From: Natronosalvus hydrolyticus
GTDB lineage: Archaea; Halobacteriota; Halobacteria; Halobacteriales; Natrialbaceae
DNA length: 64,000 bases
Direction: 5' to 3'
Assembly (NCBI GenBank): GCA_025517525.1
Contig: JAOPJZ010000001.1
Span: 527,739 to 591,738 of the forward strand
Shown here: one piece after another, positions 10,410 to 17,504 of the stretch
Layout of the letters: each line of letters begins with the position of its first letter
Position numbering within the stretch: position 1 is the first letter of the stretch
Program-made: the position numbers and the translations under genes
The notes under the pieces: generated by a model
What the model saw: the letters and a program-made list of their open reading frames with translations, nothing else
What the model was told of the DNA's origin: nothing
The model's database searches: none

Positions 10410-11000
10410 CTATGCGCCCTCTTCCAAGCGTCGATATCGCTCCTCAAAGCGAGTCAAGCAGGACTGACAGCAGAAGTGATAGATTTCACCGTCGATACGA
10501 GTCGTTTCGCCTTCGTTGTCGACCGTATTGCTGCATTCGGCACAGGTGAGCGCGAACTCGACGCCCTCAACTGACGGCGTCCACTCGACGTCGTCGATCA
10601 ACGTGACGGTGTAATCGATAGGTTCGATCTCGTCGAAGAGCGATTCCACCCACACGCGGACGTTTTGCGCTTCGACGCGGGCATAGAACCAGATGTCGCC
10701 TTCGGAGGTGACGAACACGTGCTCGATGCCGTCGGAATCCCGAACGCGTTCCCGTGCGGCTTCGTGTGATCCGGACGGAAGTTCGACTTGGATCAAGACG
10801 GGAATACCGGCTCGCAGCTGTGATCGGTCGACATCGATCGTGAAATGGTTGATGATGCCGGCTTCCTGCAACCGCGTGACTCGATCGGAGACGGCTGGGC
10901 CCGACAGGTTGACCTCATCGCCGATTTCGCTGAACGATCGGCGCGCGTTTTCGGCCAGCATCGAGAGGATCTTCAAATCGGTCTCGTCCAAGTTGCGCAT
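10410..11000 (-). CDS. Lrp/AsnC-type regulator with C-terminal TRASH metal-sensing domain
   Basis: The protein has 196 residues from the ATG at 11000. The N-terminal winged helix reads LDETDLKILSMLAENARRSF and LSGPAVSDRVTRLQEAGII, the standard AsnC/Lrp form. A central ligand-binding-like domain follows. The C-terminal TRASH module has TCAECSNTV and then YHFCCQSCLTRFEERY, a treble-clef cysteine set that binds metal. The family precedent is Halobacterium VNG1179C, a copper-responsive activator of the CopA pump. Here it sits between copA and the divergent CopZ-like gene, so it is the obvious candidate regulator of both. The frame stays open to an ATG at 11114, but the extra 38 residues do not resemble the family and would run into the copZ promoter. 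Confidence 0.9.
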   Translation of the reverse strand: MRNLDETDLKILSMLAENARRSFSEIGDEVNLSGPAVSDRVTRLQEAGIINHFTIDVDRSQLRAGIPVLIQVELPSGSHEAARERVRDSDGIEHVFVTSEGDIWFYARVEAQNVRVWVESLFDEIEPIDYTVTLIDDVEWTPSVEGVEFALTCAECSNTVDNEGETTRIDGEIYHFCCQSCLTRFEERYRRLEEGA

Positions 11001-11133
11001 AGCCTCACTACTCACGCCGGACACAATAGTTTTCTCGCTGATACGCTTTTGATCGGGTAGGTTCAGACGGTTATCTACTTTGGAATTTAAGCAACAACTC
11101 ACAAAGAATAGCATCCCCTATATTCAGATGGAT

Positions 11134-11340
11134 ATGAGTCAAACAATCACCGTGAAAGGGATGTCCTGTGAACACTGCGAGCAAACGGTCGAGGAAGCCC
11201 TCGAAGCTCTTGACGGGGTTACATCCGCAACTGCCGACCACGACGCTGAGACAGCGACGGTCGAAGGGACGGCAGACTCCGATGTCCTCACTACTGCTGT
11301 CGAGGAAGCCGGATACGAAGCGACAGACGCTGAAGCCTGA
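11134..11340 (+). CDS. CopZ-like copper chaperone (single HMA domain)
   Basis: This is a soluble cytosolic protein of 68 residues, the normal size of a stand-alone HMA chaperone. The metal site is GMSCEHC, the CxxC motif on loop 1, and the fold ends with VLTTAVEEAGYEAT. By family knowledge it carries Cu(I) to the HMA domains of CopA. I start at ATG 11134 (MSQTITV); the ATG at 11128 would add only two residues and cannot be excluded. The longer ORF from 11080 extends into the intergenic region shared with the Lrp-TRASH gene. A SHOCT membrane protein follows after 12 bp and is probably co-transcribed. Strong acidity is typical of haloarchaea. Confidence 0.9.
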   Translation: MSQTITVKGMSCEHCEQTVEEALEALDGVTSATADHDAETATVEGTADSDVLTTAVEEAGYEATDAEA

Positions 11341-11352
11341 GATGAATCCATC

Positions 11353-11715
11353 ATGACTCAAACAGAACCCCTGACTCGGACGATACTGTTGGTACTGCTC
11401 GGTCTCTTAGCCATCCCGCTAGTGATGATGCTGGTAATGATGCCAGTGATGGGCGCGTTCGGCTGGTCGCATATGGGTGGCTGGATGTGGGACAGTTCCG
11501 GCGGATGGGTAGCGATGGTTCTGCTGATGGGTATTCCCCTGCTCGTCGTGATCGGGATCGGATACCTTGTCTATCAGTCACTCGGAACGGAGACTACTGA
11601 GCAAACAGACGAGGCGGTAGAGGAACTTCGGCGAGTATATGCACGGGGAGAGATCTCGGACGAAGAATTCGAGAGAAGGCGTGAGAATCTTCGGCAGGAT
11701 AACAAACCAGCGTAG
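11353..11715 (+). CDS. SHOCT-domain small membrane protein (paralogue of 4455-4805)
   Basis: The protein has 120 residues. It starts MTQTEPLTRTILL, aligning residue for residue with the paralogue beside copB. There are two hydrophobic helices (about 10-35 and 55-78) around a Met-rich turn (MMLVMMPVMGAFGWSHMGGW). The C-terminal SHOCT motif is EAVEELRRVYARGEISDEEF. It lies directly downstream of the CopZ-like gene. One SHOCT protein is therefore found beside each half of the copper system, which suggests a shared membrane-associated role. The paired Met residues would suit Cu(I) binding (inference). The biochemical function of these proteins is not known to me. Confidence 0.82.
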   Translation: MTQTEPLTRTILLVLLGLLAIPLVMMLVMMPVMGAFGWSHMGGWMWDSSGGWVAMVLLMGIPLLVVIGIGYLVYQSLGTETTEQTDEAVEELRRVYARGEISDEEFERRRENLRQDNKPA

Positions 11716-11780
11716 TCGGATCTCATAATTCCGGATTGTCGTGGCCTTGCTATACTTTTCACTTGTGCTGGACAATCTCG

Positions 11781-12056
11781 TCACTGTCGAAACGAGTATA
11801 ACAGCACGACAAACCCAACGACGATAACAGCTGATTCGACGATATGGGCGGTTCTGATCGATACGTCAAACAGTACCACTAACGCCCCCTCGATGAATAC
11901 GCCAACCGTTATGATGCCAAAGCCAATCGCCGCGGTGCGGAGATAGTGTCCGCCCGTTCGTCGATACGCTCTGTAACTCGTATATGTGATCGCCGCCCCG
12001 AGCCCAAGTACAAGAAGCCGAAGTGCGGTCAACACGAGGAAGCTGATATCAGGCAT
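11781..12056 (-). CDS. small three-helix membrane protein (DUF7521-like)
   Basis: The protein has 91 residues, mostly hydrophobic, with segments at about 7-25, 38-60 and 68-87 and the arginine pair YRAYRRTGG between the first two. It resembles the neighbouring 12059-12376 product (LVLGLGAAITYTSYRAYRR against LIVVAIGSLIAYQAYRSYRR), so the two are tandem paralogues. It is the last gene of a three-gene minus-strand operon headed by the winged-helix gene at 12379, with only 2 bp between coding sequences. Haloarchaea often pair such membrane proteins with a winged-helix gene. The family name DUF7521 is from memory and unverified. Function unknown. Confidence 0.75.
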   Translation of the reverse strand: MPDISFLVLTALRLLVLGLGAAITYTSYRAYRRTGGHYLRTAAIGFGIITVGVFIEGALVVLFDVSIRTAHIVESAVIVVGFVVLLYSFRQ

Positions 12057-12058
12057 CG

Positions 12059-12376
12059 CTACTCACTCTCTCGTATCGTGATTTCGTTTCGCATCGACCC
12101 ACCGTACAGGGAGTACAGGACGAACAGCATCCCGATGGCGACGATTCCTGTCTGAATCGCGCTGGCCTGATAAATCGACAGGACATCGAATTCGTAGAGA
12201 ATGCCCTCGATAACGGCCCCGATACTGATAAAGAGGAACCCAATGCTGACGAACAGCATCGGAGGGCCGTTTTGACGGCGATAGCTCCGATATGCTTGGT
12301 ACGCGATCAACGATCCGATCGCGACAACGATGAGTTTCGCGATGACCAATTCGATGTGTCCTGTTACGTGTCCCAT
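12059..12376 (-). CDS. small membrane protein, tandem paralogue (DUF7521-like)
   Basis: The protein has 105 residues from the ATG at 12376. Three hydrophobic segments lie at about 9-28, 41-62 and 72-91. The motif YQAYRSYRRQNG after the first helix matches the downstream paralogue. The frame is open to 12403, but the ATG at 12376, immediately after the regulator stop (12379), gives the compact spacing expected in an operon. Function unknown. Two adjacent paralogues with one regulator suggest a heteromeric membrane component or a recent duplication. Confidence 0.75.
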   Translation of the reverse strand: MGHVTGHIELVIAKLIVVAIGSLIAYQAYRSYRRQNGPPMLFVSIGFLFISIGAVIEGILYEFDVLSIYQASAIQTGIVAIGMLFVLYSLYGGSMRNEITIRESE

Positions 12377-12378
12377 TG

Positions 12379-12744
12379 TTATTCGTCCCTGATGTCCTTC
12401 CACATACGAGCGAACCGATCCGCAGTGTCTTCTTCGATCTGGAGCCGAACTTCGTACTGGCCGTCCTCGAGGTCGACACGAACAGTCTCGAGTACCGCCT
12501 CGTACACCGTTCGATGGTGACCGTCCGGATCCAACTGCATGGATTCGGTGACCAGTCCGAACGACTGGAGCTGTTCGAGCCGGCGGTAGATCGTCCGCTC
12601 GGACGCATCACAACTGTCGACGAGTTCCGGCGCCGACATCGACTGCCGACTCGTCTGGGCGAGAATCTCCCGGGCATACTCGTCAGCCATAAGTTCGAAC
12701 ACCTCCTCCGGCGTTGGATCGCCCATTCTCTCTGAAGTACTCAC
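12379..12744 (-). CDS. ArsR-like winged-helix regulator
   Basis: This is a cytosolic protein of 121 residues. The winged helix-turn-helix spans about 12-75: EEVFELMADEYAREILAQTS, then SAPELVDSCDASERTIYRRLEQLQSFGLV, the typical recognition helix plus wing. The C-terminal part (about 80-121) is a short beta-strand and helix region, probably for dimerisation. No cysteine metal site is seen. It heads an operon with the two small membrane proteins and likely autoregulates it. A second in-frame ATG at 12726 (MGDPTPEE) is an equally good start. Its location between the CopZ cluster and the cupredoxin gene is suggestive, but there is no direct sign of metal sensing. Confidence 0.82.
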   Translation of the reverse strand: MSTSERMGDPTPEEVFELMADEYAREILAQTSRQSMSAPELVDSCDASERTIYRRLEQLQSFGLVTESMQLDPDGHHRTVYEAVLETVRVDLEDGQYEVRLQIEEDTADRFARMWKDIRDE

Positions 12745-12829
12745 GTCAATTATTTAAATGCGAGATGTTCGACGGCTTTCAGATTGACAGTCTGGCGACG
12801 CCGCAAGCGAAGTGATGGGCCGACCGACC

Positions 12830-13639
12830 CTACGTGTCGGTCGCTTCGATCAGCCGCTCCTGCTGGTGGGCGTGGTAGTACCCACACCCCACGATACAGC
12901 TCGCCTCGTAGGTGCCCGGTTCTTCGACCACAGCGGTCACCTCAACGGGCTCCTCCTCGTCCCACGGCACCTCCACCTGCACATCGAGATCCGGGATAGC
13001 AAATCCGTGATCCAGCAGCGCATCGTCGTGATCGTGGTCGTGCCCGTCGTCGTGGTCGTCGTGCTCATCATCATGGTCGTCGTCGTGTCCGTGCCCGTCG
13101 TCGTGGTCGTCGTGCCCATCATCATGGTCGTCGTCGTGTCCGTGCCCGTCGTCGTGCCCATCATCGTGCCCGTCGTCGTGGTCGTCGTGTCCATCGTCGT
13201 CATGCTCGTGGTCGTCATCGTCGCCGTGGGCTTCGTTGTAGACTTCCTCGACAGTAGCGCCGTCCGGTTCGGGAAGATCGCCAGCTTCGACCTTCTCTTT
13301 CGTCCGGGCTAGCGCGTCGAAGTCATCGAGTTCGGTGGCAACGGGATCGGGCAGCTCTTCGATGGCATCATAGGCGTGGTCGTTGACCACGTGCAGCGTC
13401 AGTTCGGTGTTCGGATCGACGTCGATAACGTCGAGTTCGTCGCCATTCTCGTCGAAGGTGGCGAACCCCCAGTGGTAGATCGCGACGTACGCGTCCCGCT
13501 CGGCAACAACTCCTGCGTGTTCTTCGGCATGATCATCAGACGGTTCGGTATCGTCGCCGAGACAGCCAGCGAGCCCAGCCGTAGCCGCACCGCCAGTCAG
13601 GGTGAGCACGCGCCGTCGAGTGAATTGATTGACAGTCAT
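12830..13639 (-). CDS. Tat-exported CuA-like cupredoxin with inserted His/Asp repeat
   Basis: The protein has 269 residues. A Tat signal with a lipobox (FTRRRVLTLTG, then LAGC at the cleavage site) predicts a lipid-anchored extracellular protein. The mature part resembles a cytochrome oxidase subunit II CuA domain split in two. YVAIYHWGFATFDENG and LTLHVVNDHAYD form the first strands. LLDHGFAIPDLDV, then GTYEASC and CGYYHAHQ, carry the ligand set H, C-x3-C-x3-H. Two CuA positions differ: the bridging Glu and the axial Met (now Gln). Between the halves lies a stretch of about 65 residues of His and Asp, encoded by a 51-bp tandem repeat. Extracellular copper binding or delivery is inferred. Upstream, GAGGTGA lies 7 nt before the ATG, with a TTTTTATA box further out. 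Confidence 0.8.
   Translation of the reverse strand: MTVNQFTRRRVLTLTGGAATAGLAGCLGDDTEPSDDHAEEHAGVVAERDAYVAIYHWGFATFDENGDELDVIDVDPNTELTLHVVNDHAYDAIEELPDPVATELDDFDALARTKEKVEAGDLPEPDGATVEEVYNEAHGDDDDHEHDDDGHDDHDDGHDDGHDDGHGHDDDHDDGHDDHDDGHGHDDDHDDEHDDHDDGHDHDHDDALLDHGFAIPDLDVQVEVPWDEEEPVEVTAVVEEPGTYEASCIVGCGYYHAHQQERLIEATDT
13040..13192. repeat. 51-bp tandem repeat encoding the His/Asp-rich linker
   Basis: Copies begin at 13040, 13091 and 13142 with a period of 51 bp (17 codons). The first two differ at one visible position (CTC versus CCC), and the third is partial. Shorter imperfect GTC/GTG triplet repeats surround them. The repeat lies wholly in the cupredoxin gene and keeps frame, so length variation would change only the number of His/Asp residues. 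Confidence 0.85.
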
Positions 13640-13831
13640 GGGTCGGTCACCTCTATCTGAGCGTTGGAACCGAGTATAAAAAGACCCTCAAGCACACCCG
13701 CTCCGGGAGCGGGTCTGCGAAATATATTTAATAACAACCAACCCCATACGCCATTTACCGTTGACGGGCATTCCTATTTGATGAGATTGTTGTGCCTGTT
13801 TTTTTTTAGAGATCTCACGTATTTCTCCGTA

Positions 13832-14572
13832 ATGGGCGATCAGCCCGAGCAGCATCGAAAGTCGCTCTCCCGGCGGGTGGTGCTCCGATCGACGGTCGCC
13901 GGTGGACTCGTGGCGAGTAGCGGCTGTCTTACCGCGAACTCGTCGACACCTGAACATGCTAGCGATGATGAAGAGGCCATTCACGAGACTGCTCTCGAGA
14001 TGGGTCTCGATGCCAGATCGTCAGTCGTGAAGGTTGGCTCCGGGACTGGATGGGTGGTGGACGACGGGCTCGTAGCAACGTGTTCACACGTCGTCGATGA
14101 CGGGGAGACCGACATCGAGACGTTTGGAGGGCAGCGGCGAGAGGGACGGATCGTCGAGCAACATGATGATGCCGATCTCGCTCTCCTCGCCGGGGAAACT
14201 GACGACCTCGAACCACTCGCTCTCGAAACCGAGATCCAGTCTGTCGAGACGCCTGTAATGAAAGTGGGGCATCCCGACGCAGTCGGGACGTGGATAATCA
14301 GCTCGGGTCGAGTGGTACGGTTGCGCGGGGATCGGATTTTCACAGACGTTCCGTGTGGCCCCGGCGACAGCGGCTCGCCACTGCTCACACTTGACGGAGC
14401 TGTGATCGGTCACGTCACCGGTTCGGCAGTGCTCGTTGATGACCCTGAAGAACTCGATGCTCCTGAGACGCTCGTCCAGAACTACGAGGGACAACGTCAC
14501 GTTTCTCGGGCCTATACGGTCGATGCAATTGCGCAGCTTTTAGAGGAATCAACAAGCGTAGACGCTCGTTGA
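13832..14572 (+). CDS. Tat-exported trypsin-like serine protease (lipoprotein)
   Basis: The protein has 246 residues from the ATG at 13832. The signal SLSRRVVLRSTVAGG with ASSGC is a Tat motif plus lipobox, so a surface-anchored enzyme is predicted. The chymotrypsin-fold triad is visible: His in VATCSHVVDD, Asp in HDDADLALLAG and Ser in GPGDSGSPLL. It is short for this fold and has no PDZ domain. Substrates are unknown. The frame is open from 13664, but that longer form would bury the twin-arginine signal. A TATA-like stretch (AAATATATTTAAT) lies at 13721-13733 and a run of nine T at 13799-13807. The 3' end abuts and slightly overlaps the truncated ABC ATPase fragment on the other strand. Confidence 0.85.
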   Translation: MGDQPEQHRKSLSRRVVLRSTVAGGLVASSGCLTANSSTPEHASDDEEAIHETALEMGLDARSSVVKVGSGTGWVVDDGLVATCSHVVDDGETDIETFGGQRREGRIVEQHDDADLALLAGETDDLEPLALETEIQSVETPVMKVGHPDAVGTWIISSGRVVRLRGDRIFTDVPCGPGDSGSPLLTLDGAVIGHVTGSAVLVDDPEELDAPETLVQNYEGQRHVSRAYTVDAIAQLLEESTSVDAR

Positions 14573-14729
14573 GACGATTGAGCAACCAGAGAAACGAGGA
14601 TTTGCCCGCACCGGAGGAGTCGATGACAGCCAGTACCTCAGATTCGTGAACGCGGAGTGAGACTGAGTCAACGATGGCCTCGCCGTCCACAATCCGCGTT
14701 AGAGACTCAGTTTCGAGTTTTGTCACCAT
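14565..14729 (-). pseudogene. 5' fragment of an ABC transporter ATPase gene
   Basis: From the ATG at 14729 the first 55 codons read as the start of a phosphate/amino-acid-type ABC ATPase: VTKLETESLTRIVDGEAIVD, then EVLAVIDSSGAGKSSFLWLL and NRLNE, covering strand 1 through Walker A. The Walker A begins DSSGAGKSS where GPSGAGKSS is usual. Beyond codon 55 the frame continues to 14415 but only as the antisense of the protease gene, with no Q-loop, signature or Walker B. The rest of the gene has been lost at the junction with the protease 3' end. This marks an old recombination breakpoint at about 14570. Confidence 0.75.
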
Positions 14730-14824
14730 CTACAGGGAACGACCCGTGCGATTCCAATAGGCTGTGATTCAGCCACTCGTGGCTCACGAGTTGATTTTTT
14801 GCGCCCTGCTACGTAGGGACGTCT

Positions 14825-15208
14825 ATGCTACGAACGATACTCGCTGCGATCGGGTGTATTGAACTCCTCGCTCCTGAGAAGCTCATCGACAGAGCCGAAA
14901 AACTCGCGCTGGAGAACCCGGATGAATGTGATCTAAAGTTGTGGGTTGTGCCTGTCGCACGCGGGGAAGGACTCTTTTTCGTGCTGCTCGCATGGCGAGG
15001 CGACGCCTCCTACGACGCGTTCAAGAAATTCCTCGGTGCCATCGGAGTTTTGGCGCTGCTGTATCCCCGGTTCTTCGTCGACTACGCCGCCGACATTGCT
15101 TACATCGATTCCGAGCAGCGCGAGTGGAAGCCGTGGTGTTATCCGTTGACCCGACTGGTCGGCTTCCTGTACGTATGCATCGCCCTCAACGAATTCAGAA
15201 AACGCTGA
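14825..15208 (+). CDS. small membrane protein, paralogue of 31170-31565
   Basis: The protein has 127 residues, with hydrophobic segments at about 3-16, 45-60, 72-92 and 105-120. It shares a clear frame-long similarity with the protein at 31170-31565: APEKLIDRAEKLALENPDEC against FPDRMVDIFESLAIENPEEC, and LLYPRFFVDYAADIAY against LLFPRLYQKIATGLLY. Both end in a basic EFRKR/SFRKRR tail. Function unknown. A TATA-like TTGATTTTTTG lies about 25-35 nt before the ATG. It is followed after 1 nt by another membrane protein, so it is probably an operon. Confidence 0.75.
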   Translation: MLRTILAAIGCIELLAPEKLIDRAEKLALENPDECDLKLWVVPVARGEGLFFVLLAWRGDASYDAFKKFLGAIGVLALLYPRFFVDYAADIAYIDSEQREWKPWCYPLTRLVGFLYVCIALNEFRKR

Positions 15209-15209
15209 T

Positions 15210-15515
15210 ATGGTTGGTATCGATCTGATCGCAACTGCCGTTCTGGCCGTGCTCCCGTTTCTCGTTGGGTTCGGCGCCGGCGTATATCTCCCTCATCACC
15301 GTCGATTACTCCTCGTCGGAACGGGCATTCCGGCTGTCTACTTTACTGCCAATCTTCTGGTCGCACTAGCCCGACAAGGATTACGAGAAACGCTGATACT
15401 GGGCATTCCACTCGGTATCAGCCCTGTCTTCATTATGCTCCTGACTGCTCTTTCGGTAGGTTCCTTCTTCGGTGTCGTCGCCGGCAGCTGGTGGCGAAAG
15501 CGAGACGGATCGTAG
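15210..15515 (+). CDS. small three-helix membrane protein
   Basis: The protein has 101 residues with three hydrophobic segments (about 5-26, 34-55 and 66-90) and a short basic tail (SWWRKRDGS). It begins one base after the stop of the preceding gene, pointing to translational coupling. No family was recognised and no metal ligands stand out. Its role is unknown; it may form a complex with the upstream membrane protein. Confidence 0.65.
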   Translation: MVGIDLIATAVLAVLPFLVGFGAGVYLPHHRRLLLVGTGIPAVYFTANLLVALARQGLRETLILGIPLGISPVFIMLLTALSVGSFFGVVAGSWWRKRDGS

Positions 15516-15660
15516 AAGCTGGGGAATCAAAAACCAGAGCAGCTCGTCCTCTGTTACTAAGGTCGGAAATTGTCCAGTCCGAGAACTCTATCGCGTTTCG
15601 GGACGGGTTCAGAAGTTCATCGTCGTAATGCTTTCTTCGGTCGTTCCCGTACTTCTTATA

Positions 15661-15867
15661 ATGTCTACGACAATCACAACGCCCGCCGCCGACGAGACTT
15701 GTGCGTACTGCGAATCGCGTATATTTGATCACGATCCTGTCTGTGTACGTGACTGCTCCGATGAGTGTGGATCTCCAACCTACTTCTGTAACTACGCGTG
15801 TCTGTTGGCTTTCGTTGAAGAGAACGAATTAACCACGGGAGACGCATGCGAGTGGTCACCCGAGTGA
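15661..15867 (+). CDS. small cysteine-rich zinc-ribbon/TRASH-like protein (DUF7576-like)
   Basis: This is a soluble protein of 68 residues. The cysteine pattern is CAYCESRIFDHDPVC, then RDCSDEC and YFCNYACLLAF, resembling TRASH/zinc-ribbon treble clefs, so it likely binds zinc or copper. The start at ATG 15661 (MSTTITTPAADETCAYC) is preferred over the longer frame from 15472, which would run into the previous gene and has low-complexity sequence. A TATA-like stretch lies upstream (CTTATAATG at the start itself). Such microproteins are common in haloarchaea. DUF7576 is a recollection, not checked. Function unknown. Confidence 0.7.
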   Translation: MSTTITTPAADETCAYCESRIFDHDPVCVRDCSDECGSPTYFCNYACLLAFVEENELTTGDACEWSPE

Positions 15868-16177
15868 TGCCAACGCTGATATCTAAAAACTACCAGCACG
15901 CCGATGTTCAGCAACACGACCCGGAATCGCTCGCTCCGCTCTTCTGACGATAACGCCAATTACATCATCGTCACCCGCTGGGAGTCATCTCAGGGATGTC
16001 GTCTGATCGGGCAGCATTCATCTGTAATGGACTATGTCTGGGCCCTGAGTGATGGGCGAGAACCGAACGAATTTGACCCGTGGACAAGCCTCACGGGCGA
16101 AAAGTCGGCTTCTTCATAAGCGTCGGCTCGGTGGGCAGCCGCCCATCCGCTCACCCCCAAAATTCGACCTACGAGCT
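15868..16177. other. intergenic region with one copy of a 23-bp direct repeat
   Basis: About 310 bp lie between the zinc-ribbon gene and the recombinase. A 71-codon ORF (15904-16119) has no convincing start context and an unremarkable composition, so I do not call it. The region holds the left copy of a 23-bp direct repeat (15923-15945). GACGAT and ATCGTC form a short inverted repeat just after it (15946-15972). No promoter for the recombinase is obvious. Confidence 0.5.
15923..15945 (+). repeat. left copy of a 23-bp direct repeat (possible attachment site)
   Basis: The 23 bases start GGAATCGCTCGCTC and end CCGCTCTTCT, and are identical to 37879-37901. GACGAT follows both copies at slightly different spacing. 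The left copy lies 233 bp before the serine recombinase start, as expected for one end of an integrated element. However, GCTCGCTCCGCTC strings are common in haloarchaeal DNA. Confidence 0.4.
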
Positions 16178-16936
16178 ATGACAGACGAACCCAAAGACAC
16201 GATTCTCTACGGACGCGTCTCCACGACCGAACAGAACATCGACCATCAGATGGAACGACTGTGGGAACTCGCCACCGACGACCGCGACATCGATCCCAGC
16301 CGCATTGTCCCGCTCTCGGACGAGGCCACCGGCCGCAACACCGAGCGCGACGGCTACAAGGAGATGATGCGAAAGGTGCGGGAAGGCGAATCCGATCTCG
16401 TCATCTGTCGTTCCCTATCGAGGCTTGGACGGAACATGCGAGACATCTACAACACGGTCTACGAGATCGTCGAAGATCACAACGCCGGCCTCATCGTCCG
16501 CAAGGACGGCATCGAAATCGAACCCGGAGACGAACTCGACACTAAGAACAAGGTCTACATCAACACGCTGGGATTGGCCGCCGACATTGAGGCGGACTTG
16601 ATCAAGGAGAGAACGCTCGAAGGTCTCCGAGCCGCCGAACGAGCAGGTAAGGAGATCGGGCGGCCAATCTACGGGTTCTCGGGCGAGGACGGCTCCATCT
16701 ACCCCAACGAGAACTACAAGAAGGCCGTGATGGCGATTCTCGCTGATGAGGAACTCGGATGGAGCCACCGGAAGATCGAACGGCAACTCGGCGTCCCTCG
16801 CCGAACCGTTCCTCGGATTCTCAATCGGAAAGACGTGTACTTGGACGAGCGTCGCAAGGAGGAACGCGTCGATGAAGCCGTTGACCAGTTGACCGAGAGA
16901 ACGAGGATGGATATCGAGTCCATCGACGAGGTCTGA
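16178..16936 (+). CDS. serine recombinase (resolvase/invertase family)
   Basis: The protein has 252 residues. The N-terminal catalytic domain opens ILYGRVSTTEQNIDHQ; Ser in RVST is the nucleophile. It contains VICRSLSRLGRNMRDIYN, the arginine motif SRLGRN of resolvases, and the E-helix region ENTYI-like IEADLIKERTLEG. A helix-turn-helix (GWSHRKIERQLGVPRRTVPRIL) near 205-230 is the DNA-binding domain. By family knowledge it cuts and rejoins DNA through a phosphoserine link at short sites. No TnpB-like partner is adjacent, so an IS607 element is unlikely. ATG 16178 (MTDEPKD) is chosen; the longer frame from 16049 shows no family similarity. It stands at the left end of a stretch of unrecognised genes, consistent with an integrative element. 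Confidence 0.88.
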   Translation: MTDEPKDTILYGRVSTTEQNIDHQMERLWELATDDRDIDPSRIVPLSDEATGRNTERDGYKEMMRKVREGESDLVICRSLSRLGRNMRDIYNTVYEIVEDHNAGLIVRKDGIEIEPGDELDTKNKVYINTLGLAADIEADLIKERTLEGLRAAERAGKEIGRPIYGFSGEDGSIYPNENYKKAVMAILADEELGWSHRKIERQLGVPRRTVPRILNRKDVYLDERRKEERVDEAVDQLTERTRMDIESIDEV

Positions 16937-17125
16937 TTTCCTCCGGGACGCGTGTCCGCGAACTCGGCTTCGAACTCATCCTGCGAGAAATAAAACTGGA
17001 AACCACTCCTTCCCCTGATCGAGGAGAGGTCATCCCAATTCATAGATCACCGGGATTGCGGTCACTCTTCCACCCTGACGAATCCGTGTCGCAGGTCTCG
17101 AAGACTGACCAACTGTGAAAAAGAC

Positions 17126-17136
17126 TAATTATTAAG
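17126..17136 (+). promoter_or_regulatory. TATA box of the histone-fold operon
   Basis: TAATTATTAAG is centred about 23 bp before the ATG at 17154 in otherwise GC-rich DNA. This spacing fits a leaderless haloarchaeal promoter. Confidence 0.55.
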
Positions 17137-17153
17137 CATGTTACCTTCCTCCT

Positions 17154-17504
17154 ATGACAGAGGATGACGGAGAGGGCGAGACACCCTCTCCCGTGAAGCC
17201 CCACTCTCTCAAGAACTTCGTCAAGACCCAGTCCGATATGCGAGCCGGTGGGGACGCCGTGGACGAACTCCACCATCACCTTGAATTCGTTGCCGAGAAA
17301 ATCTGGTTGGAGGCCGCCAAGCAAGCCGAAGAAGATGACCGCAAGACCGTCAAGAGACGTGACGTGAAGGAGGCCATCGACGCCGTAACCGAACCCCATG
17401 ATCTCATCAAGGAGACCTCACGCCACCTCTCCTATATGCAGAATATGATTGACGGACAGGTAGAGAAATCACCGCTCTACGCGGAGAATCGCTATGACGA
17501 CTGA
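17154..17504 (+). CDS. histone-fold (CBF/NF-Y-like) protein
   Basis: This is a cytosolic protein of 116 residues. Its middle reads as a single histone fold: DAVDELHHHLEFVAEKIWLE (helix 2), then AEEDDRKTVKRRDVKEAIDA, where RKTVKRRDVKEAI matches the archaeal histone/CBF loop-2 and helix-3 signature (KTVKAEDVKLA). The N-terminal helix is SLKNFVKTQSDMRAGG. A 30-residue C-terminal extension follows. Haloarchaeal histones act more like regulators than packaging proteins. Here the protein heads an operon with two unrecognised genes: the next start lies 11 nt inside its 3' end. It may be a dedicated DNA-binding partner of those proteins. The ATG at 17154 lies 20-28 bp after a TATA box. Confidence 0.65.
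   Translation: MTEDDGEGETPSPVKPHSLKNFVKTQSDMRAGGDAVDELHHHLEFVAEKIWLEAAKQAEEDDRKTVKRRDVKEAIDAVTEPHDLIKETSRHLSYMQNMIDGQVEKSPLYAENRYDD

Noticed and set aside
13799..13807. Run of nine T as a terminator
   Set aside because: It lies directly before the protease start and no gene on the plus strand ends upstream of it, so it does not terminate a known transcript.
15904..16119. 71-residue ORF before the recombinase
   Set aside because: No start context and it overlaps the direct repeat; composition is not convincing.
16178..16936. IS607-type transposon
   Set aside because: The recombinase lacks an adjacent TnpB, and its length and HTH placement fit a resolvase/invertase better.
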